A stretch of DNA of 64,000 nt. It comes from Moorena sp. SIO3I8. Its GTDB lineage: Bacteria; Cyanobacteriota; Cyanobacteriia; Cyanobacteriales; Coleofasciculaceae. This document shows positions 43,001 through 49,870 of this stretch, piece after piece. The first letter of the stretch is position 1. Every line of letters starts with the position of its first letter. The stretch lies in assembly GCF_010692325.1 (NCBI RefSeq), contig NZ_JAAHHW010000023.1:26006-90005 (forward strand), written 5' to 3'. The notes under the pieces are model-generated. The model saw only the letters and a list, made by a program, of their open reading frames with translations, was not told the origin of the DNA and searched no databases. Made by a program: the position numbers and the translations under genes.

Positions 43001-45600
43001 CCCAACCTACGCCCATTCATACTTCAATTGAGCAACGCCATCCAGAGCTTAGGACAAAAGACGATATCTCTAAGTGGCCTCACGTTTTCATTGAACCCTA
43101 TCATCCCCCCCAAACTCTCCCCGATGGCAGCCCCTGGCCAAAGATATCGATTGTTACCCCTTCGCTGAATCAAGGTGAGTTTATCGAAGAAACCATATTA
43201 TCAGTGATTCATCAGCACTATCCCAATGTCGAACATATCCTAATTGATGGGGGCTCTACTGATGAAACCATGACCATTGTTAATCAATATCAAGACTACC
43301 TTACCTATGTGGTTAGTGAACCCGATAGTGGCCAAAGTGAAGCCTTGAACAAAGGATTTGCGATCGCATCTGGGGAAATCTTGACTTGGCTTAATAGTGA
43401 TGACCGATTAGCCCCAGGAGCCTTATATAGGATAGCCCTAGCGTTTTATACCAGTGGTGCTGATGTGGTAGCCGGTGTCTGTCAACTGTTTAAAGATGGC
43501 GTAGCCGTAGAGCAACACTTGACATCCTGTGCTAATGGACTGATGTCCCTTGAAGAAATTTTAGATGTAGAAAGGAATTGGCTAACAGGGAAATTCTTCT
43601 ATCAGCCAGAAGTCATGTTTACCCGCACCATTTGGGAAAAGTGTGGTGCCTCAGTAGATCAATCTCTCTTCTACAGTATGGATTACGAGTTGTGGGCGCG
43701 ATTTGCTGCCAAGGGAGCCACCTTACAGGTAATAGGTTATCCTGTCGCTCAATACCGTATCCATGAAAACCAAAAGACTAGCACTAAAGATAAGTATGAG
43801 CCGGAATTACTATCGGTATCAGAGGCACTGCGGACTAAATTCAATTGTCCTAAGTCTAAAGCGAAAGAAGAGCCTGGGCAACGCCACAGCCTGCGCATTG
43901 TGTGCTTCAACGATACCGGATTTCTAGGAGGGGCTGGGATTGCTCACCAACGCATTGCCAAATCCTTAGCCTTAGCAGGGCATCAAGTAATTCCCGTTGC
44001 TGGCACATTAGACTGGTCATTGACTCCCGTAGACTGCACAGGGTCAGAGGTTTATCAATTAATTGCTAGTCTCAATCCGGATTTAGTCGTAGTGGGCAAT
44101 ATCCATAATATGACCAATCCCTTGGACATTTTGGAAAGACTTACTAGTCATTTCCCCACTATCTTTGTGATGCACGACCAGTGGTTACTTACCGGACGCT
44201 GTGCTTATGTAGGGGATTGTGAAAATTATACCACCCTATGTGATCACGAATGTCCCACTAGCCATGAATACCCGAGCTTAGGATCAGAAAAAATAGCCGA
44301 CGCTTTTCGTAAAAAACATCGGCTTTTAGGGAGCTATAAAACTTTGTTAGTGCTAGGGGATAGTCACTGGACCACTAATTGGGCTCGTTATGCCTTTGAC
44401 TATCACCAGCCTCGACGGAATTTCCAAGAATGCGAAAGTAAATTTCAGAGCATTTACTATGGCATTGATTTAGATATATTTAGGCCCTTAGACCAGGCAG
44501 AATGTCGCCGCCAGTTGAATTTACCTCAGGATAAATTTATTATACTCACTGGTAGTCAATCTGTAAATGATCAGCGCAAAGGATTTAAGTATCTACTCAA
44601 AGCCCTAGACATTGCCAATCTCGATAATATCCTACTGGTTACTTTTGGTCATGGCTCTGCGATCGCAGAAAACCTTGATATTTGGAGTACAGGATATATC
44701 GAGGACCCCTCCTTATTAGGATATTACTACAGCGCTGCCGATATATTTATTGGGCCATCCCTTCAAGAAGCATTTGGTCAAACCTTTATAGAAGCAGCAG
44801 CCTGTGGCACACCTGCCATTGGCTATGGAGTAGGTGGTGTCAAAGAAGCGATCTTGAATCGAGTGTCAGGACGAGTAGTGACCCAAAAAACCCCAGAAGC
44901 CTTAGCTAAGGTAATTAAGGAATTATACTATGACCGGCACAAATTAGACCTGTTGGGGAAAACCGCAGCTATTTATATAGCCAACCACTTCTCCTTACAG
45001 TCGAGCTATCACAGTTTTATGGTGGCCTTAGACCAAAGCGGTTGGGTCGATAAGCTCCAAATTCCCAGGGCGAGTAAATTTTTAGTAGACTCTCCCGTAG
45101 GCTCTGCCAAACTTACTCAACCCCTAGCGATTAAAAGCGGTATTGCCAAAAACAACAGTAGTATTATCTCTGGGGTTGGTATTCAAGGTTATACCCGTCA
45201 GGGTTTTGGAGAATTAGAGCAACCATTACCAGACATTGGTATTTTTCGTCCCATTCAGTGGTTACTGTGGCCAGAGGGGGAGTTTGCCATCATTGCCAGT
45301 AATCCCAGGAAAGGTCAGCTAGTCATTGCCTGCCGTAACGTCTCCCAGGGTCAGTTTCTTGAAGTTTGGCAACAGGGTAAGTTACTATTGCGAGTAGCAG
45401 TGCATCACTGTGGGATCGATCAGGTTAATGTATTTACCCTACCGATTTCGTTACTTGAAGGCGTCAATTTATTTTCCCTGAAGACTGAGACCTATCATGT
45501 TGATCAGTCCAATCGACATTTAGCAGTACTGATTGAGGGAATTACCTTTACAGAGCAACTCGATTGGGAACCGTTACGGGAGGGTAGTCAGGAATCCTGA
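40045..45600 (+). CDS. giant TPR - GT2 - GT4 glycosyltransferase
   Basis: 1851 aa. Two TPR blocks (about 106-410 and 575-945) are separated by a Gln/Pro-rich linker with PEQLKPEQLD repeats. A GT2 domain begins at about 1033 (ISIVTPSLNQGEFIEETILS, LIDGGSTDETM, SDDR at about 1118). A GT4 domain begins at about 1285 (FNDTGFLGGAGIAHQR) with the donor-site block PSLQEAFGQTFIEAAACGTP. A beta-rich C-terminal part follows (about 1690-1851). It probably adds two sugars while the TPRs scaffold a complex. Two repeats lie in frame: a GCGTAGCGGCTC unit near residues 76-88 and a 159-bp MITE copy at residues 946-998. TTG (40045) or ATG (40057) could start it; the ATG seems likelier. It overlaps the sulfotransferase gene by one base. 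Confidence 0.9.
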   Translation: MPLEMFHRLKRYFLISSPSPKHHLLPSMAEDTLITPHRLHYPHWHGTNGDLPPVALVNWLSTSEASREQNNNQNNNQHSRSGSFGASQLGTIPLAGEQKTAESCINHGDYLWAKGQLNEAVTQYHKAIELDPKSSLGYQRLGATLKQQGQFEQASAYYRKAIELAGLETVKLDRSQSREQSIDQCVPSSGEGDCKQYQSGGLLEAVTVYLQQAQTYLNQRQWQQAIAACERAIKIAPDTAQAYKIWGNALQFMGQTAEAMGHYGQALEIEPDFAEVYANLGSLCAGKQDWEDAIAYYQKAINLKPDLTGAYRNLAKVWTEVGNQQEVLKCCYHQLMLELDKSKPEDYLNLGNQLFKEGLVTEAIACYRQVIERNPQSVVAYQNLAEALNRQGKWQEANACYRKLLQFYRTGSQLPASQLTASELPADQINGQLTSQINGHTHNQANASDALKQAIVPELVDNQKQQQVSITPPKRYRGGTIKASTVAIVPSPSQITVNPTNPTVKPIPTAPERLDREQLKPEQLKPEQLDRDQLDRIRDRTPRLCGGNHLPQLPNSRASQSNLDLDQELESFIKAAQQNPDSAKVQANLGSAYAQRQQWQDAIACYQKAIAINPSFAGAYRNLAKVLTQTNQPEAAADYWYQALTLEPNTVSAEEHLNLGNTLTAQGKLTQGIACYRQAIELKPNLSEAYHRLGDLLKKQGQELELLSLYQQAVQNNPQDAKAYFYLGNLFTEQEAWEEAYPCYLKATQLQPNLAQAHHNLADTLVKQQRWEEAVTAYRRAIEIQPEFSWSYNNMGDALLKLERWQDAADVFRQAIELKPDFPWSYQNLGDALQALEQWDEAIIAYRHGIEVKSDWPWSYYNLGQALAKTGQWLDAIAAYRKAIELDPNFAKAYSHLGEALARIGEWDEAIICYEQAIDIDPSLHVSVYQNLGEALERKGYSNSDRVADSGYDFAPLAPQRAIPRWGEQNSQSPPKLGDLGGLTKTQPTPIHTSIEQRHPELRTKDDISKWPHVFIEPYHPPQTLPDGSPWPKISIVTPSLNQGEFIEETILSVIHQHYPNVEHILIDGGSTDETMTIVNQYQDYLTYVVSEPDSGQSEALNKGFAIASGEILTWLNSDDRLAPGALYRIALAFYTSGADVVAGVCQLFKDGVAVEQHLTSCANGLMSLEEILDVERNWLTGKFFYQPEVMFTRTIWEKCGASVDQSLFYSMDYELWARFAAKGATLQVIGYPVAQYRIHENQKTSTKDKYEPELLSVSEALRTKFNCPKSKAKEEPGQRHSLRIVCFNDTGFLGGAGIAHQRIAKSLALAGHQVIPVAGTLDWSLTPVDCTGSEVYQLIASLNPDLVVVGNIHNMTNPLDILERLTSHFPTIFVMHDQWLLTGRCAYVGDCENYTTLCDHECPTSHEYPSLGSEKIADAFRKKHRLLGSYKTLLVLGDSHWTTNWARYAFDYHQPRRNFQECESKFQSIYYGIDLDIFRPLDQAECRRQLNLPQDKFIILTGSQSVNDQRKGFKYLLKALDIANLDNILLVTFGHGSAIAENLDIWSTGYIEDPSLLGYYYSAADIFIGPSLQEAFGQTFIEAAACGTPAIGYGVGGVKEAILNRVSGRVVTQKTPEALAKVIKELYYDRHKLDLLGKTAAIYIANHFSLQSSYHSFMVALDQSGWVDKLQIPRASKFLVDSPVGSAKLTQPLAIKSGIAKNNSSIISGVGIQGYTRQGFGELEQPLPDIGIFRPIQWLLWPEGEFAIIASNPRKGQLVIACRNVSQGQFLEVWQQGKLLLRVAVHHCGIDQVNVFTLPISLLEGVNLFSLKTETYHVDQSNRHLAVLIEGITFTEQLDWEPLREGSQES
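42881..43039. mobile_element. MITE-like element inserted in frame in the TPR-GT gene
   Basis: 159 bp (53 codons exactly) from GGGTTGCTGATTCTGGG to TTGAGCAACGCC, with the GCCCCCCTAGCCCCCC core. It matches 17496-17644 and 21508-21634, and encodes FAPLAPQRAIPRWGEQN in the TPR/GT2 linker. Confidence 0.85.
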
Positions 45601-46394
45601 TGGAAAAAATTCTATATACACGAGACAATCAGAAAGTCTATCTTGACGTACCTCCCCCTGGTGCTATTCCTAGTTTTTTCGTATTCGCGCTGCACAAATC
45701 AGGGAGTGTGATGCAGGACAAAATTATTGAAGATATCGGTTTTACCTTAAACATACCACTGATTAGTGTTGCCAAAACTTCCTTTAATCAAGGGGTAGAA
45801 GAAAGTGCCTTTGGTAAGGAGATATGTGACCTTTTTGTCAAAACTGGATATGGCTTTTATGGCTCTCGATATCTCCCTGCCTATCTTAATGATTTCGATT
45901 TGAGTGGTTTCAAAAAGATCTTACTGATTCGCGATCCTAGGGATATTGTAGTATCCCATTATTTTTCCATGAAGAACAGTCATGTTATTCCCCCAGGTAA
46001 GGTAGGTGATGTCCTTTGGAAAAATCGCCAGCGACTACAAGATATTGATATAGATGAGTACGCGATTCAACAAGCACCGATATTTCGCAAAATAATTCAA
46101 AGGTACAGCAAGATTGAAGATCAGTTATTCAAACTCTTTAGGTATGAAGATATTGTTTTCAATAAGCGTCAGTGGGTTGCGGATATTATCACTTTTTTGG
46201 AAGTAGAGCTTGAGGATAGCAAAATAGAAAAAATAGCTAAGAAGCACGATATTTTTCCAACTAAAGAAAATCCCGCATCACACATCCGTAAAGTTACCCC
46301 AGGGGATTATAAAGAAAAGTTGCAACCCGCCACGATTGATCAGCTTAATGAATGTTTTAAACCTATCTTGATTAAGTATGGGTATGAGAATTAA
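45600..46394 (+). CDS. sulfotransferase (PAPS-dependent)
   Basis: 264 aa. The 5'-phosphosulfate loop is FVFALHKSGSVMQDK (about 27-41) and the 3'-phosphate motif is ILLIRDPRDIVVSHYFS, both in the standard order, followed by LFRYEDIVF and HIRKVTPGDYKEKL near the C-terminus. It transfers sulfate from PAPS, probably to sugar hydroxyls. Its ATG overlaps the TGA of the TPR-GT gene (TGATG), so glycosylation and sulfation are translationally coupled. The 3' end runs directly into a large 7-bp array. Confidence 0.9.
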   Translation: MEKILYTRDNQKVYLDVPPPGAIPSFFVFALHKSGSVMQDKIIEDIGFTLNIPLISVAKTSFNQGVEESAFGKEICDLFVKTGYGFYGSRYLPAYLNDFDLSGFKKILLIRDPRDIVVSHYFSMKNSHVIPPGKVGDVLWKNRQRLQDIDIDEYAIQQAPIFRKIIQRYSKIEDQLFKLFRYEDIVFNKRQWVADIITFLEVELEDSKIEKIAKKHDIFPTKENPASHIRKVTPGDYKEKLQPATIDQLNECFKPILIKYGYEN

Positions 46395-46737
46395 GAATTA
46401 AGAATTAAGAATGTAGAATTAAGAATGTAGAATGTAGAATGTAGAATGTAGAATGTAGAATGTAGAATGTAGAATGTAGAATGTAGAAGGCAGAATTAAG
46501 AATGTAGAATTAAGAATGTAGAATTAAGAATGTAGAATTAAGAATGTAGAATTAAGAATGTAGAATTAAGAATGTAGAATGTAGAATGTAGAATGTAGAA
46601 TGTAGAATGTAGAATGTAGAATGTAGAATGTAGAATGTAGAATGTAGAATTAAGAATTAAGAATGTAGAATGTAGAATGTAGAATGTAGAATGTAGAATG
46701 TAGAATGTAGAATTAAGAATGTAGAATTAAGAATGTA
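46392..46737. repeat. very large 7-bp array, GAATGTA / GAATTAA
   Basis: Close to fifty heptamer units alternating GAATGTA and GAATTAA with one GAAGGCA, starting inside the last codons of the sulfotransferase gene. The alternation pattern itself repeats, implying unequal exchange. Confidence 0.95.
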
Positions 46738-47383
46738 GGTAAGCATATGCGCTATGGGCATAAACTCTTCCGGTAGCGTGGCGACAGGCCTTTGGCACCT
46801 CAAGTAGCGTGTGCGTAGCACATTAGCTGTTCGCGTAGCGTGCGCGTAGCGCATATGCTTACGAATTTAGAATTAAGAATGGTGAAGACAAAATTAAGAA
46901 TGGTGAAGGCATAATTAAGAATGGTGAAGGCATAATTCTAAATTCTAAATTCTAAATTGCCAATTCTAAATTCTAAATTCTTAATTCTTAATTCTTAATT
47001 GCCAATTCTAAATTCTAAATTCTTAATTCCCAATTCTTAATTCTACATTCTTAAAATTTATTTAAGGTTTTTCCCACTCCCTATCGGGTACATCTCACTG
47101 TCTTTATGCAAAGCCCCAGTGGGGTAAACCCCCTTTGGCCGCTGACAAAAATTTCTGGGAAAGAAAATTATCACACTCCCCACCCGCCGCAGATTTCCTG
47201 TCTTTCCTCTTGACAAGTTTTTGTACTTTAGTCTAATCTACAAAAGGTTACTTGAGCTCCTAGTAGAAACAAGCTGGGGAAGTAACTTCTGTAGGGGTGC
47301 AGAAAAAAATAGTTACGAGGTGCTTAACCTTTCGATTAATTACTTGTTAACCCAATCATTACGGTAAGGAAAAAAAATTAATT
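46738..47383. repeat. spacer: HIP-type unit and complementary 7-bp array
   Basis: 46775-46865 has CTTTGGCACCTCAAGTAGCG and GTTCGCGTAGCGTGCGCGTAGCGCAT. 46862-47053 has GAATGGTGAAGGCATAATT units and then TTCTAAA/TTCTTAA units complementary to the array at 46392-46737. 47100-47380 shows no gene; GGTAAGGAAAAAAAATTAATT just before 47384 supplies a ribosome site. Confidence 0.75.
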
Positions 47384-47869
47384 ATGCAAAAACTACGCAA
47401 TGCGCTATTGGCATTAGTTATTGCCATAGCTCTGACTTGGATGCCTTCTTTTACGGTACCTTCCGCACAGGCTGCTGAAGTTGAATTTCATCCTGGACTC
47501 CAGTTTTCAATCGCCCCGACCGGACAATGGATAGAATCACAAAGTGGTGCGATATTTTCTCCGGACCACGAAGTTCATGTCTATTATGACTCCCTAAGGG
47601 TGTCTTCTGATAATCCTAGCTGTCCTAAATTTGGCCCTTCAACTGAGGTAACAGGCCACGTCATGTCTGATAACAGCGGCGATGTTACTGACTTCGAACT
47701 TGAATCCCTTGACCCCCCTGCAGTGGATTTCGTCAAGTTTGGATCGTTTATTACTCCTGAGTGCTTTCAGGGTAGTGGTGAGATCCAGATCTGGTTCACT
47801 GGTACCGGCTCTGGGTGTGTCGATAGTGATTTCGGCGAAAATTACAGTTTTCCAGTGATTTGCGAATAA
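47384..47869 (+). CDS. secreted beta-rich protein, duplicate 1 (DUF6209-like?)
   Basis: 161 aa with a clear signal peptide (MQKLRNALLALVIAIALTWM, cleavage after AQA near residue 31). The mature part has EVHVYYDSLR, TGHVMSD and EIQIWFTGTGSGCVDSDFGENYSFPV. The last segment recalls DUF6209 proteins from myxobacteria and cyanobacteria, but I am not sure of the family. Four cysteines in the mature chain suggest disulfides. The signal peptide is nearly identical to that of the gene at 49054, while the mature domains have diverged strongly. A terminator follows at 47951. Confidence 0.75.
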   Translation: MQKLRNALLALVIAIALTWMPSFTVPSAQAAEVEFHPGLQFSIAPTGQWIESQSGAIFSPDHEVHVYYDSLRVSSDNPSCPKFGPSTEVTGHVMSDNSGDVTDFELESLDPPAVDFVKFGSFITPECFQGSGEIQIWFTGTGSGCVDSDFGENYSFPVICE

Positions 47870-47950
47870 TAAGTTGTTGAGTCTGGATAAAATTCTCAGC
47901 AGTTAAGTAACTTAGGTTTCGCTACTGGAATTCTCCCCAAGGAAGCAACT

Positions 47951-47986
47951 GAAAAAGCGATGCAGTGCGCGCTGCATTGCTTTTTC
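47951..47986 (+). terminator. hairpin terminator after secreted duplicate 1
   Basis: GAAAAAGC-GATGCAG-TGCGCG-CTGCATT-GCTTTTTC: long stem with a 3' T-rich arm. It recurs at 49605-49640. Confidence 0.8.
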
Positions 47987-48025
47987 AATAAGGTTGTTAA
48001 AGGTTGAATGTTTTTTGTTACTCTC

Positions 48026-48148
48026 CATTCCCGATTCCCGATTCCCTACTCCCTACTCCCGATTCCCTACTCCCGATTCCCGATTCCCGATTCCCGACTC
48101 CCGACTCCCGATTCCCGATTCCCGATTCCCGATTCCCGATTCCCGATT
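48026..48148. repeat. 7-bp array CCCGATT / CCCTACT
   Basis: About sixteen units directly joining the terminator region of duplicate 1 to a glycosyltransferase 3' fragment. The second copy of this locus has the same order at 49799-49870. Confidence 0.9.
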
Positions 48149-48241
48149 AAAGATACTATCAATCACCTCTTTCATATCTTCAGCAACTGGAGTAGACTGT
48201 TTCTCAATAGTATTACTTTCTTCAAAATAGCGACAAGTTGC
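48148..48241 (-). pseudogene. 94-bp fragment of a GT2 gene 3' end
   Basis: Aligns without gaps to 49924-50017 within the glycosyltransferase gene at 49847-51556. Read on the minus strand it is open, with ATCRYFEESNTIEKQSTPVA against ATCSYFGESNTIEEQSTPVA. It is bounded by the 7-bp array on one side. It is a relic of the duplication that made the two secreted-protein genes. Confidence 0.85.
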
Positions 48242-48410
48242 GGGTGCATCTCCTAAAAGTTGTTTGACAAGGTGGTGCGTTACGGGGCGGGCTGTCTAAA
48301 CCCTGAGGCGGAAAATGAGACCCCCCCTAACACACCCTACGCAACTTTTTTACAAATATGAGATGCACCCGTAACGATTCCCCCCCTTATTAAGGAGCAT
48401 AAGTGACATG

Positions 48411-48863
48411 CTCCCTGAGAGGTGCGAGAGATATGAGTTTTTCTATGAGTTTTATGAGTTTTTCTATGAGCTTTTCTATGAGTTTTGGGAGTAGGTTAAC
48501 TTAATAGTACTTTAGTACTATTAAAAACGACTGCTACTGAAGCCCCGAAAACACTGTAGTTCAAGGGTTTGTAGTTCAAGTGTTCTGACAAAATTGACCT
48601 GCTCCCTGAGTTTTTCGTCAGATATGAGTTTTTCTATGAGTTTTTTTATGAGTTTTATGAGTTTTTCTATGAGCTTTTTTATGAGTTTTGGGAGTAGGTC
48701 AACGTAATAGTACTTTAGTACTATTAAAAACGACGGCTACTGAAGCCCCGAAAACACTGTAGTTCAAGGGTTTGTAGTTCAAGTGTTCTGACAAAATTGA
48801 CCTGCTCCCTGAGAGGTGCGAGAGATATGAGTTTTTCTATGAGTTTTTCTATGAGTTTTATGA
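48411..48863. repeat. about 200-bp tandem repeat, 2.3 copies
   Basis: Units at 48411-48601, 48602-48804 and partial 48805-48863, each starting CTCCCTGAG. Inside each are several TATGAGTTTTTC subunits, then a perfect palindrome TAATAGTAC-TTTA-GTACTATTA (48502-48523 and 48705-48726) and AACACTGTAGTTCAAGGG. It lies upstream of secreted duplicate 2. The region 48242-48410 between shows nothing recognisable. Confidence 0.88.
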
Positions 48864-49053
48864 GGATCACAGATATATAAAAGGGCTACTATTACATAGT
48901 TCTCACAAATTGATGGGGAGCAAGTCTATGTTCCAGAACAAATGAACTATATACCATAGGAGCTTGGCTTTTACCCATGAGGGGGCTATAGCTTTAGTAC
49001 AAATGTTCTGCATAAGTGACATGCTCCCTTACCATAAGCAAAGGAAATTAATT

Positions 49054-49521
49054 ATGCAAAAACTACGCAATGCGCTATTGGCATTAGTTATTGCCATAGC
49101 TCTGACTTGGATGCCTTCCTTTACGGTAGCTTCTGCACAGGCTCAGGAAGTTGAACGTCATCCTGGACTCCAGTTTGCAGTCGATGGATGGGAGTTTGTC
49201 CAATTCCAAAGCGGTAACATAGAGCCGGGCCACGAAGTTCATGTTTTTTATGACTCCCAAAGGTTTCTTCAGCTAGGTTGTGGTCCTGTTGAGAGTTTAA
49301 AGGTAACAGGCCACGTGATGAATGATGGTAACGAATTCGAGCTTACAGAGCTTGACTGCCTTGAATGCGGTGAAGACTGCGATGGAGTAGTGGATTACGT
49401 AAAGGTTGGAGATTTTGATGCTCCTGAGTTCGACTATGGGTTGGAAATATGGTTCACTGGCACCGACGGCTTCTCTACTTGTGAGGATCGGGACGATTAC
49501 ACTTTTGGGTATTATTGGTAA
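49054..49521 (+). CDS. secreted beta-rich protein, duplicate 2 (DUF6209-like?)
   Basis: 155 aa from the ATG at 49054, which matches the start of duplicate 1 and has AAAGGAAA upstream; a longer frame from 48964 is unlikely. The signal peptide is the same except at a few positions. The mature part has EVHVFYDSQR, VTGHVMND, VDYVKVGDF and LEIWFTGTD, and six cysteines. It is acidic and probably extracellular. The function is unknown. The downstream terminator is conserved. Confidence 0.75.
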   Translation: MQKLRNALLALVIAIALTWMPSFTVASAQAQEVERHPGLQFAVDGWEFVQFQSGNIEPGHEVHVFYDSQRFLQLGCGPVESLKVTGHVMNDGNEFELTELDCLECGEDCDGVVDYVKVGDFDAPEFDYGLEIWFTGTDGFSTCEDRDDYTFGYYW

Positions 49522-49604
49522 TCATAAGTTGTTGAGTCTGGATAAAATTCTCAGCAGTGAAGTAACCTAGGTTTCGCTCTGGAATTCTCCCCAAGGAAGC
49601 AACT

Positions 49605-49640
49605 GAAAAAGCAATGGAGCGCGGGCTGCATTGCTTTTTC
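49605..49640 (+). terminator. hairpin terminator after secreted duplicate 2
   Basis: GAAAAAGCAATGGAGCGCGG / CTGCATTGCTTTTTC, homologous to 47951-47986 with a few stem changes. Confidence 0.78.
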
Positions 49641-49673
49641 AATAAGGTTGTTAAAGGTTGAATATTTTTTTTA

Positions 49674-49782
49674 GGACTTACGCATTTGCCCCCTAAATCC
49701 CCCAATTCTGGGGGACTTTAACTCAATTTCCCCCCAAAATTGGGGGGCTAGGGGGGCGAAATCAAGTTAACCGCGTAAGTCC
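49674..49782. mobile_element. MITE-like element, GGACTTACGC ends, TA target duplication
   Basis: 109 bp with perfect 10-bp ends GGACTTACGC and GCGTAAGTCC, flanked by TA on both sides. The interior is the same core, inverted (CCCCCCAAAATTGGGGGGCT). The homologous site in the first locus copy (near 48012) lacks it. Confidence 0.85.
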
Positions 49783-49798
49783 TATTTTTGTTACTCTC

Positions 49799-49870
49799 GA
49801 TTCCCGATTCCCTACTCCCGATTCCCGATTCCCGATTCCCTACTCCCTACTCCCTACTCCCTACTCCCTT
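49799..49870. repeat. 7-bp array CCCGATT / CCCTACT
   Basis: Runs into the 3' end of the GT gene and supplies its last codons (GVGSRE). Confidence 0.88.

Noticed and set aside
46657..46854. Minus-strand frame with NSTFYILHS repeats
   Set aside because: Translation of the GAATGTA/GAATTAA array and a HIP-type unit.
48502..48726. TAATAGTAC palindromes as intrinsic terminators
   Set aside because: No T-run follows on either strand and they sit inside tandem units without an upstream gene ending there.
48964..49053. Thirty-codon extension of secreted duplicate 2
   Set aside because: The paralogue starts at the equivalent of 49054, where the signal peptide and ribosome site lie.
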